A stretch of DNA of 9,814 bases. Origin: Rubrobacter sp. (GTDB lineage Bacteria; Actinomycetota; Rubrobacteria; Rubrobacterales; Rubrobacteraceae). Location: assembly GCA_016781705.1 (NCBI GenBank), contig JADDPV010000138.1, positions 1-9,814 on the forward strand, read 5' to 3'. Position numbers and translations under genes: made by a program. Below the pieces are notes generated by a model. That model was given only the letters and a program-made list of their open reading frames with translations, was not told where the DNA came from and made no database searches. The number at the start of each line of letters is the position of its first letter. Position 1 is the first letter of the stretch. Of the stretch, positions 1-5,831 are shown one piece after another.

Positions 1-2
1 TG

Positions 3-179
3 CGCGCAGGGGGCGGCCCGCCGGCCGTGATCCTGCGGGGCGCCGGCAACGTGCCCGCTCCGGAGGCGGCCGCCGATCTCCTCGCAGAACGCGCCGCCGC
101 GCTGGGTAGGGCCTCCGGCCCCCACGATGGCCCCCTCTACGAGCCAGACGCGGCGCCAACCGCCGTCCGGGCCGGGTAA
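3..179 (+). CDS. 3' end of an unidentified protein (partial)
   Basis: An open frame enters from the left edge and ends at TAA (177-179), giving 58 residues. The visible C-terminus includes AVILRGAGNVPAPEAAADLL, then an Ala-rich helix and a Pro/Asp/Gly-rich tail. Third codon positions are strongly G/C, as in the other genes here, and a hairpin with a nearby T-run lies about 37 bases after the stop, which supports a real gene end. I do not recognise the family. The VILRG segment faintly recalls the C-terminal part of F420-type ligases, but this is too weak to name it. The start lies outside the window. Confidence 0.5.
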   Translation, partial: RAGGGPPAVILRGAGNVPAPEAAADLLAERAAALGRASGPHDGPLYEPDAAPTAVRAG

Positions 180-215
180 GCTATCGCCTCCACGTCTCCG
201 AACACGCTCATCCGT

Positions 216-250
216 CCCCGACACGGTCGGGGGAATCGCCCGTCGTTTTT
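216..250 (+). terminator. candidate terminator after the left-edge gene
   Basis: A perfect 7-bp stem CCCCGAC / GTCGGGG (216-222 and 226-232) has a 3-nt loop ACG. A T5 run (246-250) follows, but 13 nt after the stem, which is farther than in a classical intrinsic terminator. Its position between the stop at 179 and the next promoter fits transcription termination. Confidence 0.4.
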
Positions 251-262
251 CCCGGTGTCGGA

Positions 263-290
263 TATATTAAGCCCGGACGGGACGAGTCCC
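263..290 (+). promoter_or_regulatory. candidate -10 box and palindromic operator upstream of the PucR-type gene
   Basis: TATATT at 263-268 is a plausible -10 element in otherwise GC-rich DNA; I see no good -35 at the right distance. A perfect dyad GGGAC-GA-GTCCC (279-290) lies where the transcription start would be expected, flanked by further CCCGG-type sequence on both sides. PucR-family proteins often regulate their own gene, so an operator here is reasonable. The function is inferred from position only. Confidence 0.3.
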
Positions 291-332
291 GGGTGAACGG
301 AAGCAAGCCAAAACGGACGCGTTCGGAGGCAG

Positions 333-2063
333 ATGACGACGACCCTGGAAGAGCTGTTCGAAGCCCTCGTCGGAGAATTCGGCGGTCGGCGCGTGGCGCC
401 GGGTAACCCGGGGCGTCCGGTGAGGGGCTTCGCGCTCGACGAGGAGGTCGAGGGCTGGCTCGGCCCGGACGAGGCCGCCGTGACCGCCCGCGCGGAGATC
501 GACGCTCCCTTCCTCGAGGCCGTGGCACACGAGGGCTCGCCGGCGGTCGTCTGGCGCACGAAGGGAGAGTTCTCGGAAGAGGCGCTGCGGCGAGCCGGGG
601 AGCTAGGTCTGGGGCTGTTGGCGCTGCCGCCGGACGTGCCGCTGCGCGGGATCCTGGCCTCCTTCGAGTCGGACGACGCGAAGGGGGGGCTCTTGCGCTA
701 CTCGCACGGCGCGGCGCGCGTCCTGCTGGAGAGCCCCGCCGGCGAGTCCTCTCTCCTCGGGCTCGCCGACCGCGTGGCGAGCCTCCTCGAGCGCCCCGTG
801 GTCGTCGAGGACCCGGTCGGGCGCCTGCTCGCCGGCGGAGATCCCAGCACCAAGAAGGGCGAGGGGGGGCGTGGCGGGTCCGAGGCCCTACTCTTCGCCC
901 TCGAAACGCACGGCTTGCGGGCCTCGCGCGGCTCGGGGGTCGAGGAGACGCGGCGCGAGCGGCGCGACCGCTACGCGCGCCTGCCGGATGGGTTCCTCTC
1001 GGTTCCCGTGGAACGCTGGCGCGCCGCCGACGCGGAGTTTTTCTGGACTCCGATAGGGGCTCCCGCCCCGGCGGGTTACCTGTGGATGGACCTGACGGAT
1101 CGCCCCCTGGGTCCACAGGACGTGGTCGTCCTGTACTGGGCCGCGCGGGCTCTGGAAGCGGAGCTCGGCAAGGAGCGGGTCAGGCTGGAGACGGAGCTTG
1201 GCGTCCGCGGCGACTTCGTGGACGACGTCGTCTCGGGGCACCACGGCTCGGTGGAGCTGCTCCTCCAGCGCGCCCGCTACCTCGGCGCGGACCTCTCACG
1301 CGGGGCGCTCTCGGTCATCGTAGACATCGACGACTTCGCCGGCTACCTCGGGCGCAGGAGGCTGAAGGAGTCGGCGATCCAGGAGCTAAAGCGACGCCTG
1401 GCCGACGCGGTGCGCCTGCAGACGCGCGAGCTGTTCTCGAACTTCCTACTCGGGCCACGCTCGGACAACGTGATCCTGCTCATAGGCCCCTCCGAGAACA
1501 ACGCCCAAGAGGACCTCCCGCAACGCGCCCTGGACCTGGCCGCCCGCGTCCAGCGCTACGCCAAGGGCCTTCTGCCGGACCTCACGGTCTCCGTCGGCGT
1601 CGGGCGGTTCAAGGGAGACCCGGCCGCCATCTCCGAAGCCTACTCGGAGGCCGAAGTAGCCCTGGAGATAGGGCACCGCATCCACGGTCCCTCCTCCGTC
1701 TCGACGTTCGAGCGCACCGGCACCTACAAGCTCCTCTTCCGCGTGCTGCAGGAGGAGCCCGAGGAGCTGGAGACGTTCTACACTGAGACCCTCGAGCCCG
1801 TCGTGCGCTACGACTCCCGCTACGGTACCGAGCTCGTCCACACCCTCACCACTTATCTTGCCAACGACACCTCCACCGCGAAGACCGCCTCCGACCTCTT
1901 CGCCCACCGCCACACCATCCGGTACCGCCTCGACCGCGTAAAGGAGCTCACCCGCCTCGACGTGGACAAGAGCGAAGACCGCGAACGACTCACTTTGGGC
2001 ATCAAGGCCATGCAACTCCTCGGCCACGCCCCCGAAAAGCCCTCCAGCTTCGCCGACCGCTAA
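333..2063 (+). CDS. PucR/CdaR-family transcriptional regulator
   Basis: A 576-residue cytoplasmic DNA-binding regulator. The N-terminal ~110 residues resemble the PucR ligand-sensing domain. Residues ~140-270 look like a GAF-type sensor domain. Residues ~290-450 form the degenerate GGDEF-like domain typical of CdaR proteins, with the strand SVIVDIDDF at 327-335 and SVGVGR at 420-425; the nucleotide-cyclase signature is absent. Residues ~495-565 are the C-terminal helix-turn-helix, recognised by DLFAHRHTIRYRLDRVKELT (521-540). The ATG is preceded by GGAGG (325-329), only 3 nt away, which is short, but no better start is near. Characterised relatives respond to small metabolites such as purine-degradation intermediates, sugar acids or amino acids. 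The effector here is unknown. The downstream ammonium transporter suggests a nitrogen theme, but this is only an inference from location. Confidence 0.9.
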   Translation: MTTTLEELFEALVGEFGGRRVAPGNPGRPVRGFALDEEVEGWLGPDEAAVTARAEIDAPFLEAVAHEGSPAVVWRTKGEFSEEALRRAGELGLGLLALPPDVPLRGILASFESDDAKGGLLRYSHGAARVLLESPAGESSLLGLADRVASLLERPVVVEDPVGRLLAGGDPSTKKGEGGRGGSEALLFALETHGLRASRGSGVEETRRERRDRYARLPDGFLSVPVERWRAADAEFFWTPIGAPAPAGYLWMDLTDRPLGPQDVVVLYWAARALEAELGKERVRLETELGVRGDFVDDVVSGHHGSVELLLQRARYLGADLSRGALSVIVDIDDFAGYLGRRRLKESAIQELKRRLADAVRLQTRELFSNFLLGPRSDNVILLIGPSENNAQEDLPQRALDLAARVQRYAKGLLPDLTVSVGVGRFKGDPAAISEAYSEAEVALEIGHRIHGPSSVSTFERTGTYKLLFRVLQEEPEELETFYTETLEPVVRYDSRYGTELVHTLTTYLANDTSTAKTASDLFAHRHTIRYRLDRVKELTRLDVDKSEDRERLTLGIKAMQLLGHAPEKPSSFADR

Positions 2064-2117
2064 GACCCGGCGAAGGTCCGGCCGTGACGCCATCTCTCGG
2101 AGGGCCAGGAAGCCGCC

Positions 2118-2459
2118 ATGCGGGGAGGTGACAGTGCGGGAAGCGGCGCGGGAACTACGGTCGGCGGAGCCGCTGGCGGAGAAGGGCACGGGCCGTCCCT
2201 GCAACGTGGCACGTTCATCAGGTTCGAAAAGGACGCCGTCGTGCAACTCGACGCACCCCTGCCCTCGATGGCCCGTGTAAACCTCGGCCCACCCACGTAT
2301 TACCCGATTCAATTCACGGACGCCCGCGGGACGACGCCCAATCTCCTGAAGGACGAGAACGCCGGGACGATATTCCTGTTCGCGGGGATCGCACCCATTT
2401 CGGTTATCGGTGAGGAGGTCGAAGCGCTTCTGTACAGGGGGCCAAGAGCCCGCGCGTAG
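2118..2459 (+). CDS. small hypothetical protein
   Basis: A 113-residue ORF 54 bases after the PucR-type gene, on the same strand and possibly cotranscribed. AGGA (2107-2110) lies 7 nt before the ATG. The first ~25 residues are a Gly/Ala/Ser-rich low-complexity stretch; the rest looks like a compact mixed fold, with segments such as TFIRFEKDAVVQLDAPL and NAGTIFLFAGIAPISVIGEE. Codon choice is GC3-rich, and the protein composition is more natural than that of the opposite-strand frames. There is no signal peptide or clear membrane helix. I do not recognise a family. It could be a lineage-specific gene or the remains of a longer one, and the true start could be internal. Confidence 0.5.
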   Translation: MRGGDSAGSGAGTTVGGAAGGEGHGPSLQRGTFIRFEKDAVVQLDAPLPSMARVNLGPPTYYPIQFTDARGTTPNLLKDENAGTIFLFAGIAPISVIGEEVEALLYRGPRARA

Positions 2460-2528
2460 CAATCCTTCACCGGCGTGCACCCGCGAAAAGCCCCCGACTC
2501 CACCGACCACCGAGCCACCGAAAGCCGC

Positions 2529-2545
2529 GGCGGGCTGATCCCGCC
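2529..2545 (+). terminator. hairpin in the gap before amt
   Basis: GGCGGG (2529-2534) pairs perfectly with CCCGCC (2540-2545) around a 5-nt loop CTGAT, about 70 nt after the stop of the small hypothetical gene. There is no T-run, so it is at best a weak or factor-dependent terminator. Confidence 0.25.
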
Positions 2546-2590
2546 CCGTTACATGACGCGTACAAACGCGGGCACATTCTGGCGGCGCAT

Positions 2591-2611
2591 CTTTGTACAC
2601 CGGGCCAAAGA
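2591..2611 (+). promoter_or_regulatory. inverted repeat upstream of amt
   Basis: TCTTTG (2590-2595) and CAAAGA (2606-2611) form an inverted repeat with a 10-nt spacer, about 40 bases upstream of the candidate amt -10. The spacing places the half-sites about one and a half helical turns apart, compatible with binding by a dimeric regulator. No known operator is recognised. Confidence 0.25.
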
Positions 2612-2628
2612 ACCCCACGAAAGCCGTG

Positions 2629-2670
2629 CGTAGACTACGTGCTTAGCGTATATACCCTGTTCAAAGGAGG
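2629..2670 (+). promoter_or_regulatory. amt promoter region and ribosome binding site
   Basis: TATATA at 2649-2654 is the best -10 candidate. In the -35 area lies the palindrome CGTAG-A-CTACG (2629-2639) instead of a consensus -35, which suggests an activator- or repressor-controlled promoter. AAAGGAGG (2663-2670) is a near-perfect Shine-Dalgarno sequence 6 nt before the TTG codon; it fixes that unusual start. It implies strong translation despite the weak start codon. Confidence 0.4.
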
Positions 2671-2676
2671 GAGACC

Positions 2677-4122
2677 TTGCGGAAGTACGTCCTGTTAACG
2701 TTCGTGGCCTTGCTGCTGATAGCGGCGGTGCCGGGTTTGGCGCTGGCTCAGGAGGAGGCGCCGCCCTCCATCGAGGAGGTGGTGCTGGCGATAGACACCA
2801 CCTACGTGTTCCTCGCGGCGTTGTTGGTGTTGTTCATGCAGGCCGGGTTCGCGATGCTCGAAGTCGGCTTCTCGCGCATGAAGAACGTCGGGAGCGTGGT
2901 CGCCAAGATCCTGGCGAACATGGGCATCGGGCTCGTGGCGTTCTGGGCCGTGGGCTTCGCGTTCACCTTCTCCGACGGCGGCGGGTTGAACGCCATCATC
3001 GGCACCCAGGGCTTCTTCACCAACCCCGGCGGTGACGTGGACGCGACCTTCGCCGGGCTATCGTGGACGGCGGTGCCGCTGTCGGCCAAGTTCCTCTTCC
3101 AGGTCGCCTTCGCGCTCGTCTCCCTGGCCATCGTGTGGGGGACAATGCTGGAGCGCACCAAGTTCGCGGTCTACTGCATCTTCGCGGTGGTCTTCGCCGG
3201 GCTCATCTACCCGATCGTTGGGCATTGGATCTGGGGTGGCGGCTGGCTCGCCGAGCTGGGCATGCTCGACTTCGCCGGCTCGACGGTCGTCCACCTCTCC
3301 GGCGCGATGGCGGCCCTGGCGGGCACGCTGCTGCTCGGTCCCAGGATCGGCAAGTACGACGACGAGGGCAATCCCCAGACCATCCCCGGCCACAACATGC
3401 CGCTCGCGGTCCTGGGCGTGCTCATACTCTGGATCGGGTGGTGGGGCTTCAACTCCGGCTCGACGATGATGGCCGTCGGACAGACCTTCGCCGACATTGC
3501 CCTCACGACGAACCTCGCCGCCGGCGCGGGCGTGCTCGGGGCGATGGCGATGAGCTACGCGTACCGGCGCAACGTGGACGTTGGTATGACCGCCAACGGC
3601 GCTATCGCGGCGCTCGTCGCCATCACCGCGGCCTGCGCGTTTGTGGACCCTTGGGCCTCCATCGTCATCGGTTTCATCGCCGGCGTGATCATGTACTCCA
3701 CCCTCGTCTTCGTGGACAAGATAGGCGTGGACGATCCGTTGGGCGCCATCGCGGCGCACGGCATGGGCGGCATCTGGGGCACGCTCTCGTGCGGCCTCTT
3801 CGCCACCCCGGCGCTGCTCGAGACCACCGGCTACGGCGTCGCCCCCGGCCTGTTCTATGGTGGCGGCTTCGCCCAGCTCGGCGTGCAGGCCCTGGGGATC
3901 GTGGTCTGCGGCGGGTTCGTCTTCCTGACCTCCTACGGGGTCTTCGCGATCCTGAAAGCGACCATTGGTCTCAGGGTCAAGCCCGATGAGGAGTTCGACG
4001 GCCTGGACATCTCCGAGCACGGCGTCTACGGTTACTCTGAGCAACTCGTCGCCACCGACTACCAGAACGGCAACGGCAGCATACCCGATCCCGACCGGCG
4101 CACCGCCGAAGGCACCGTCTAG
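2677..4122 (+). CDS. amt: Amt/MEP/Rh-family ammonium transporter
   Basis: A 481-residue inner-membrane channel for ammonium uptake. Residues 1-24 are a cleavable signal peptide ending ALA, as in other Amt proteins whose mature N-terminus is outside. About eleven membrane helices follow. Family hallmarks are visible: the first-helix signature MQAGFAMLEVGFSRMKN (54-70); D198 and W186 of the extracellular recruitment site; the twin pore histidines H206 (VVHLSGAMAAL) and H361 (AAHGMGGIWGT); F145 as a likely gate phenylalanine; and the signature helix ending GWWGFNSGST (254-263). The C-terminal tail has the conserved GLDISEHG motif (442-449), which in relatives contacts GlnK and couples the subunits, although the usual EHGE glutamate is V450 here. 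Translation starts at TTG with an excellent ribosome site. No glnK follows, unlike the usual amtB-glnK pairing, so any PII control must come from elsewhere in the genome. Confidence 0.97.
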   Translation: MRKYVLLTFVALLLIAAVPGLALAQEEAPPSIEEVVLAIDTTYVFLAALLVLFMQAGFAMLEVGFSRMKNVGSVVAKILANMGIGLVAFWAVGFAFTFSDGGGLNAIIGTQGFFTNPGGDVDATFAGLSWTAVPLSAKFLFQVAFALVSLAIVWGTMLERTKFAVYCIFAVVFAGLIYPIVGHWIWGGGWLAELGMLDFAGSTVVHLSGAMAALAGTLLLGPRIGKYDDEGNPQTIPGHNMPLAVLGVLILWIGWWGFNSGSTMMAVGQTFADIALTTNLAAGAGVLGAMAMSYAYRRNVDVGMTANGAIAALVAITAACAFVDPWASIVIGFIAGVIMYSTLVFVDKIGVDDPLGAIAAHGMGGIWGTLSCGLFATPALLETTGYGVAPGLFYGGGFAQLGVQALGIVVCGGFVFLTSYGVFAILKATIGLRVKPDEEFDGLDISEHGVYGYSEQLVATDYQNGNGSIPDPDRRTAEGTV

Positions 4123-4162
4123 AGAGCGAGCGGTTCGGCCGGGCCCACATACCCCCGGTCGG

Positions 4163-4200
4163 ACTCTCTCCTCCCGAAGAGGACCTGGAGACTAGAGAGT
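4163..4200 (+). repeat. alternative hairpin overlapping the amt terminator
   Basis: ACTCTCT (4163-4169) is the exact reverse complement of AGAGAGT (4194-4200). The second arm lies in the loop of the terminator hairpin at 4172-4221 and the first lies just outside it, so the two pairings would form a pseudoknot or exclude one another. AGAGAG at 4121-4126, overlapping the amt stop codon, could also pair with CTCTCT (4164-4169). The arms are short, so the fold is uncertain. Confidence 0.35.
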
Positions 4201-4228
4201 GTCTTCGGGTCCTCTTCGGGACGTTTTT
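4172..4228 (+). terminator. intrinsic terminator after amt
   Basis: A perfect 13-bp inverted repeat TCCCGAAGAGGAC (4172-4184) / GTCCTCTTCGGGA (4209-4221) with a 24-nt loop is followed two bases later by TTTTT (4224-4228). This is the strongest terminator in the window and is directional: the other flank has no run that would serve the - strand. It separates amt from the small gene at 4264, which then needs its own promoter or readthrough. Confidence 0.75.
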
Positions 4229-4231
4229 GGT

Positions 4232-4244
4232 AGGATGCGATCCT
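4232..4244 (+). promoter_or_regulatory. small palindrome before the PH-like gene
   Basis: AGGAT-GCG-ATCCT is a perfect dyad 20 bases upstream of the ATG at 4264 and just after the amt terminator. It could be an operator or a small leader hairpin for the downstream gene. There is no support beyond symmetry and position. Confidence 0.25.
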
Positions 4245-4263
4245 TTCGAGCTAGAAAGCAGGT

Positions 4264-4554
4264 ATGGAGCAGCAGGGAAGACCCATAGCACAGGGTACCG
4301 GCAGGGGGAACACCGTGATCCGGGTTTATCCGGACAGGTTGGAGTTCGTCTCCGGCTGGCAAGGCCAGAACGCCACCTCCGTGGGACTCAAGCAGGTCGT
4401 CGAGGTCACGATAAGGGGCGTCGTTAATTGCACGCTCGCCGTCGAGATCAACGACGGCCGCCGCGTCGAGGTGGACCGGATGGCCCTCCCCGACGCCCGA
4501 CGTATCAAATCCGCCATCGAACGCCAGAAAGAGACCGCCGGTCTGTACGAATAG
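4264..4554 (+). CDS. small protein with a possible PH-like fold
   Basis: A 96-residue cytoplasmic protein. Residues ~17-75 alternate short beta strands (VIRVYPDRLEFVSG, VVEVTIRG, LAVEINDGRRVEVDRMAL) and end in a charged helix (DARRIKSAIERQKE). This pattern is like the small bacterial PH-like domains, where a strand set is capped by one helix. That assignment is structural pattern-matching, not a recognised family. The start is uncertain. ATG 4264 has only a weak AGCAGG-like site. An in-frame GTG at 4315 is preceded by AGGGGGA about 5 nt upstream and would give a 79-residue protein that starts at the first strand. It follows the amt terminator by about 35 bases and ends 22 bases before the decayed insertion sequence. 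Confidence 0.65.
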   Translation: MEQQGRPIAQGTGRGNTVIRVYPDRLEFVSGWQGQNATSVGLKQVVEVTIRGVVNCTLAVEINDGRRVEVDRMALPDARRIKSAIERQKETAGLYE

Positions 4555-4618
4555 TGGCCGGCCTTCGTCCTGTTTCGGGAGTCGTGAGTCGGAAGGATAA
4601 GACTCAGTTGAAGCCATC

Positions 4619-5109
4619 TCACGAATTTCTCGGCAGGATGCAGATGCATTCCAATCGCACGAAGCCGAAGTAAGTTCCCCGGCCAACGCGCGTAGCGCAT
4701 TACCAGCCTCCGCAAGTTCCCCGGCCAGTCGAGCAGCCCCGATTTTCCAGCGCCTCTTGTGGCGCCTGACCCTGTGCATCCGTCCCCTATTTGGGTTTCT
4801 TTCTGTTCCTGTGGTGCGGGCGATCATCGATACGCCTTGCTCTCCAAGGGCCGCGTCCAGCGGGTCGGAGTCGTAGGCCTGCTCCCCAATCAAACGCTCC
4901 GGCCTCTCGCCGAGTGTTTGGCTTCGAGGGTCTCCTCTACGAGTGTGACCTCGCGCGACGAAGCGCTCGCCACGTGCACGGCGAGAGGAAGACCAGAGCG
5001 GTGCGCCAGCGCATGAGCTTCGTACGCTTGCCGCCTCGCGATCGGGCCTGCGCGGCGGCTCGGGGGTCAGAGATACCAGCGCCTCCCACTGATCATTCGT
5101 CAAGCCCAT
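4619..5109 (-). pseudogene. broken IS5-family transposase
   Basis: The likely original start is ATG 5107-5109, with GGAGG 5 nt upstream, beginning MGLTNDQWEALVSLTPEPP as IS5-type transposases do. After RRPD (~5040) roughly 100 residues normally present, including the first catalytic Asp, are missing. Sequence resumes in another frame with GLPLAVHVASASSREVTLVE. It then returns to the first frame with PERLIGEQAYDSDPLDAAL (second catalytic Asp region) through RVRRHKRRWKIG. A third frame carries WPGNLRRLVMRY, and the end YFGFVRLECICILPRNS-stop (TGA at 4619-4621) lies in yet another shift. The catalytic Glu expected after RRWK(V/I) is lost. It cannot encode active transposase. A misleading continuous - strand frame (4192-5163) runs across it. 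Confidence 0.85.
4672..4727 (+). repeat. 14-bp direct repeat inside the transposase remnant
   Basis: AAGTTCCCCGGCCA occurs at 4672-4685 and again at 4714-4727, exactly 42 bp (14 codons) apart. On the - strand both copies encode WPGNL in the same frame. In the family only the WLGN-like first site is expected, so one copy may have arisen from the other during decay. Confidence 0.7.
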
Positions 5110-5178
5110 CGCCGCCTCCACCGTGGCCTTTGATGTCTCCGGTTCGGCGAATGCGAACGACACCCTTCGCGTAGGAGC

Positions 5179-5742
5179 CTACTTGGAGTTTAGCTCTTCC
5201 GCTGTGCTCCTTATGGAGCGCAGCATCTCTCTACGGATCAAACCGCTGAACGGCTCGACGAACGCCCAGTAAAGGCGAAAACGCCTCCTGCTCACGTCGT
5301 CCAAACACAGAACCCTCGTCTCTGTGGCGAGTCGCGTCGTCCCGTTCTCTTGCTCAGACAGGGAAAAGTTCCAGGCGGCTTTGGCGTACCCTGGCCTGTC
5401 GAAAGTGCGAAACCCGCTCGCGTCCAACCGCTGTATGTCCCCCGAAGGCGTCCAGAAACGCCCCACCAGGCCGAGCAAGAGTTCTTGACGAGGCTTCTCG
5501 CCGAGAAGGATAAACCCGCTTTCGAGCAACCCATCGAGCGTGAGGCCGAGGCGTTCTTCACCTCGGGGGGAAGAACGCCACAGGGCCGGAAGGCCACGCA
5601 GCAAGAAGAGCCAACGGATAATTCTCGAGCCGCTCAAGTCCACGGCGCGAACCGCATCGTACACCCGCTCGACCGGTGCGCGTATACGTATCTGGTGGCG
5701 TTCGACCATGTCGTAGGCAGGTAGAAGTCCGTCTATCAGCAT
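5179..5742 (-). CDS. SRPBCC-superfamily protein (polyketide cyclase/START-like fold)
   Basis: A 187-residue soluble protein. Residues ~13-35 (VERHQIRIRAPVERVYDAVR) are the first beta strand and amphipathic helix typical of SRPBCC domains, where 'I.APVE.VY.A' opens the ligand-binding cavity. Later strands include LLLGLVGRFWTPSG (88-101), KAAWNFSLSE (121-130) and TRLATETRVLC (136-146), and the long C-terminal helix spans ~150-185 (SRRRFRLYWAFVEPFSGLIRREM), which closes the fold. The ligand is unknown; such proteins bind or transform hydrophobic molecules. It lies 89 bases downstream of the response regulator on the same strand, separated by a weak hairpin. The ATG at 5742 has no clear Shine-Dalgarno site; the in-frame ATG at 5709 is an alternative with no better site. 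The gene end lies only 13 bases from the IS remnant, yet the C-terminus looks complete. Confidence 0.8.
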   Translation of the reverse strand: MLIDGLLPAYDMVERHQIRIRAPVERVYDAVRAVDLSGSRIIRWLFLLRGLPALWRSSPRGEERLGLTLDGLLESGFILLGEKPRQELLLGLVGRFWTPSGDIQRLDASGFRTFDRPGYAKAAWNFSLSEQENGTTRLATETRVLCLDDVSRRRFRLYWAFVEPFSGLIRREMLRSIRSTAEELNSK

Positions 5743-5771
5743 ACAAGCGTAAGCCGCACAGGTTTCTTGAA

Positions 5772-5777
5772 CATATA
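5772..5777 (-). promoter_or_regulatory. candidate -10 for the SRPBCC gene
   Basis: On the - strand this reads TATATG, 30 bases before the start codon, in a locally A+T-richer gap. There is no recognisable -35. It suggests the SRPBCC gene may be transcribed separately from the two-component genes. Confidence 0.25.
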
Positions 5778-5810
5778 CGGTCAGTCTACCCTTTATGCGA
5801 TGGTTCGTAC

Positions 5811-5829
5811 TCGCTCGCGGAGCAAGCGA
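5811..5829 (-). terminator. hairpin directly after the response regulator
   Basis: TCGCTCGC (5811-5818) and GCAAGCGA (5822-5829) can form an 8-bp stem with one mismatch and a GGA loop, starting 2 nt after the response-regulator stop codon (5832-5834) on the - strand. There is no U-tract, so termination would be weak or factor-assisted. Confidence 0.3.
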
Positions 5830-5831
5830 AG

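Larger units (their letters stand above)
4577..5165 (-). mobile_element. decayed IS5-family insertion sequence
   Basis: The transposase remnant at 4619-5109 is flanked by candidate terminal inverted repeats. The left end reads GGGAGTCGTGAG (4577-4588); the right end, read inward on the - strand from 5165, is GGGTGTCGTTCG, with 9 of 12 positions identical. Immediately outside both ends is TTC (4574-4576 and 5166-5168), a possible 3-bp target duplication, as in some IS5 subgroups. At about 590 bp it is much shorter than the ~0.8-0.9 kb usual for this group, in line with the internal deletion seen in the protein. The transposase identification is firm; the exact ends are inferred. Confidence 0.55.

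Noticed and set aside
208..1116. A 302-codon - strand open frame opposite the PucR-type gene
   Set aside because: Extremely Arg/Pro/Ala-rich composition, a typical antisense shadow of GC-rich coding sequence.
2548..2567. A full GlnR box upstream of amt
   Set aside because: GTTAC is present but the second half-site at the expected 6-nt spacing reads CGTAC rather than GAAAC-like sequence, so a full box is not supported.
1446..2618. A 390-codon - strand open frame
   Set aside because: It is antisense to the regulator's conserved C-terminal domain and to the small gene, and shows no family features.
4192..5163. A 323-codon open frame on the - strand
   Set aside because: Only parts of it match an IS5 transposase; other parts are out of the family frame, and its last third runs antisense through the gene at 4264-4554. 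It is an accidental read-through of a pseudogene.
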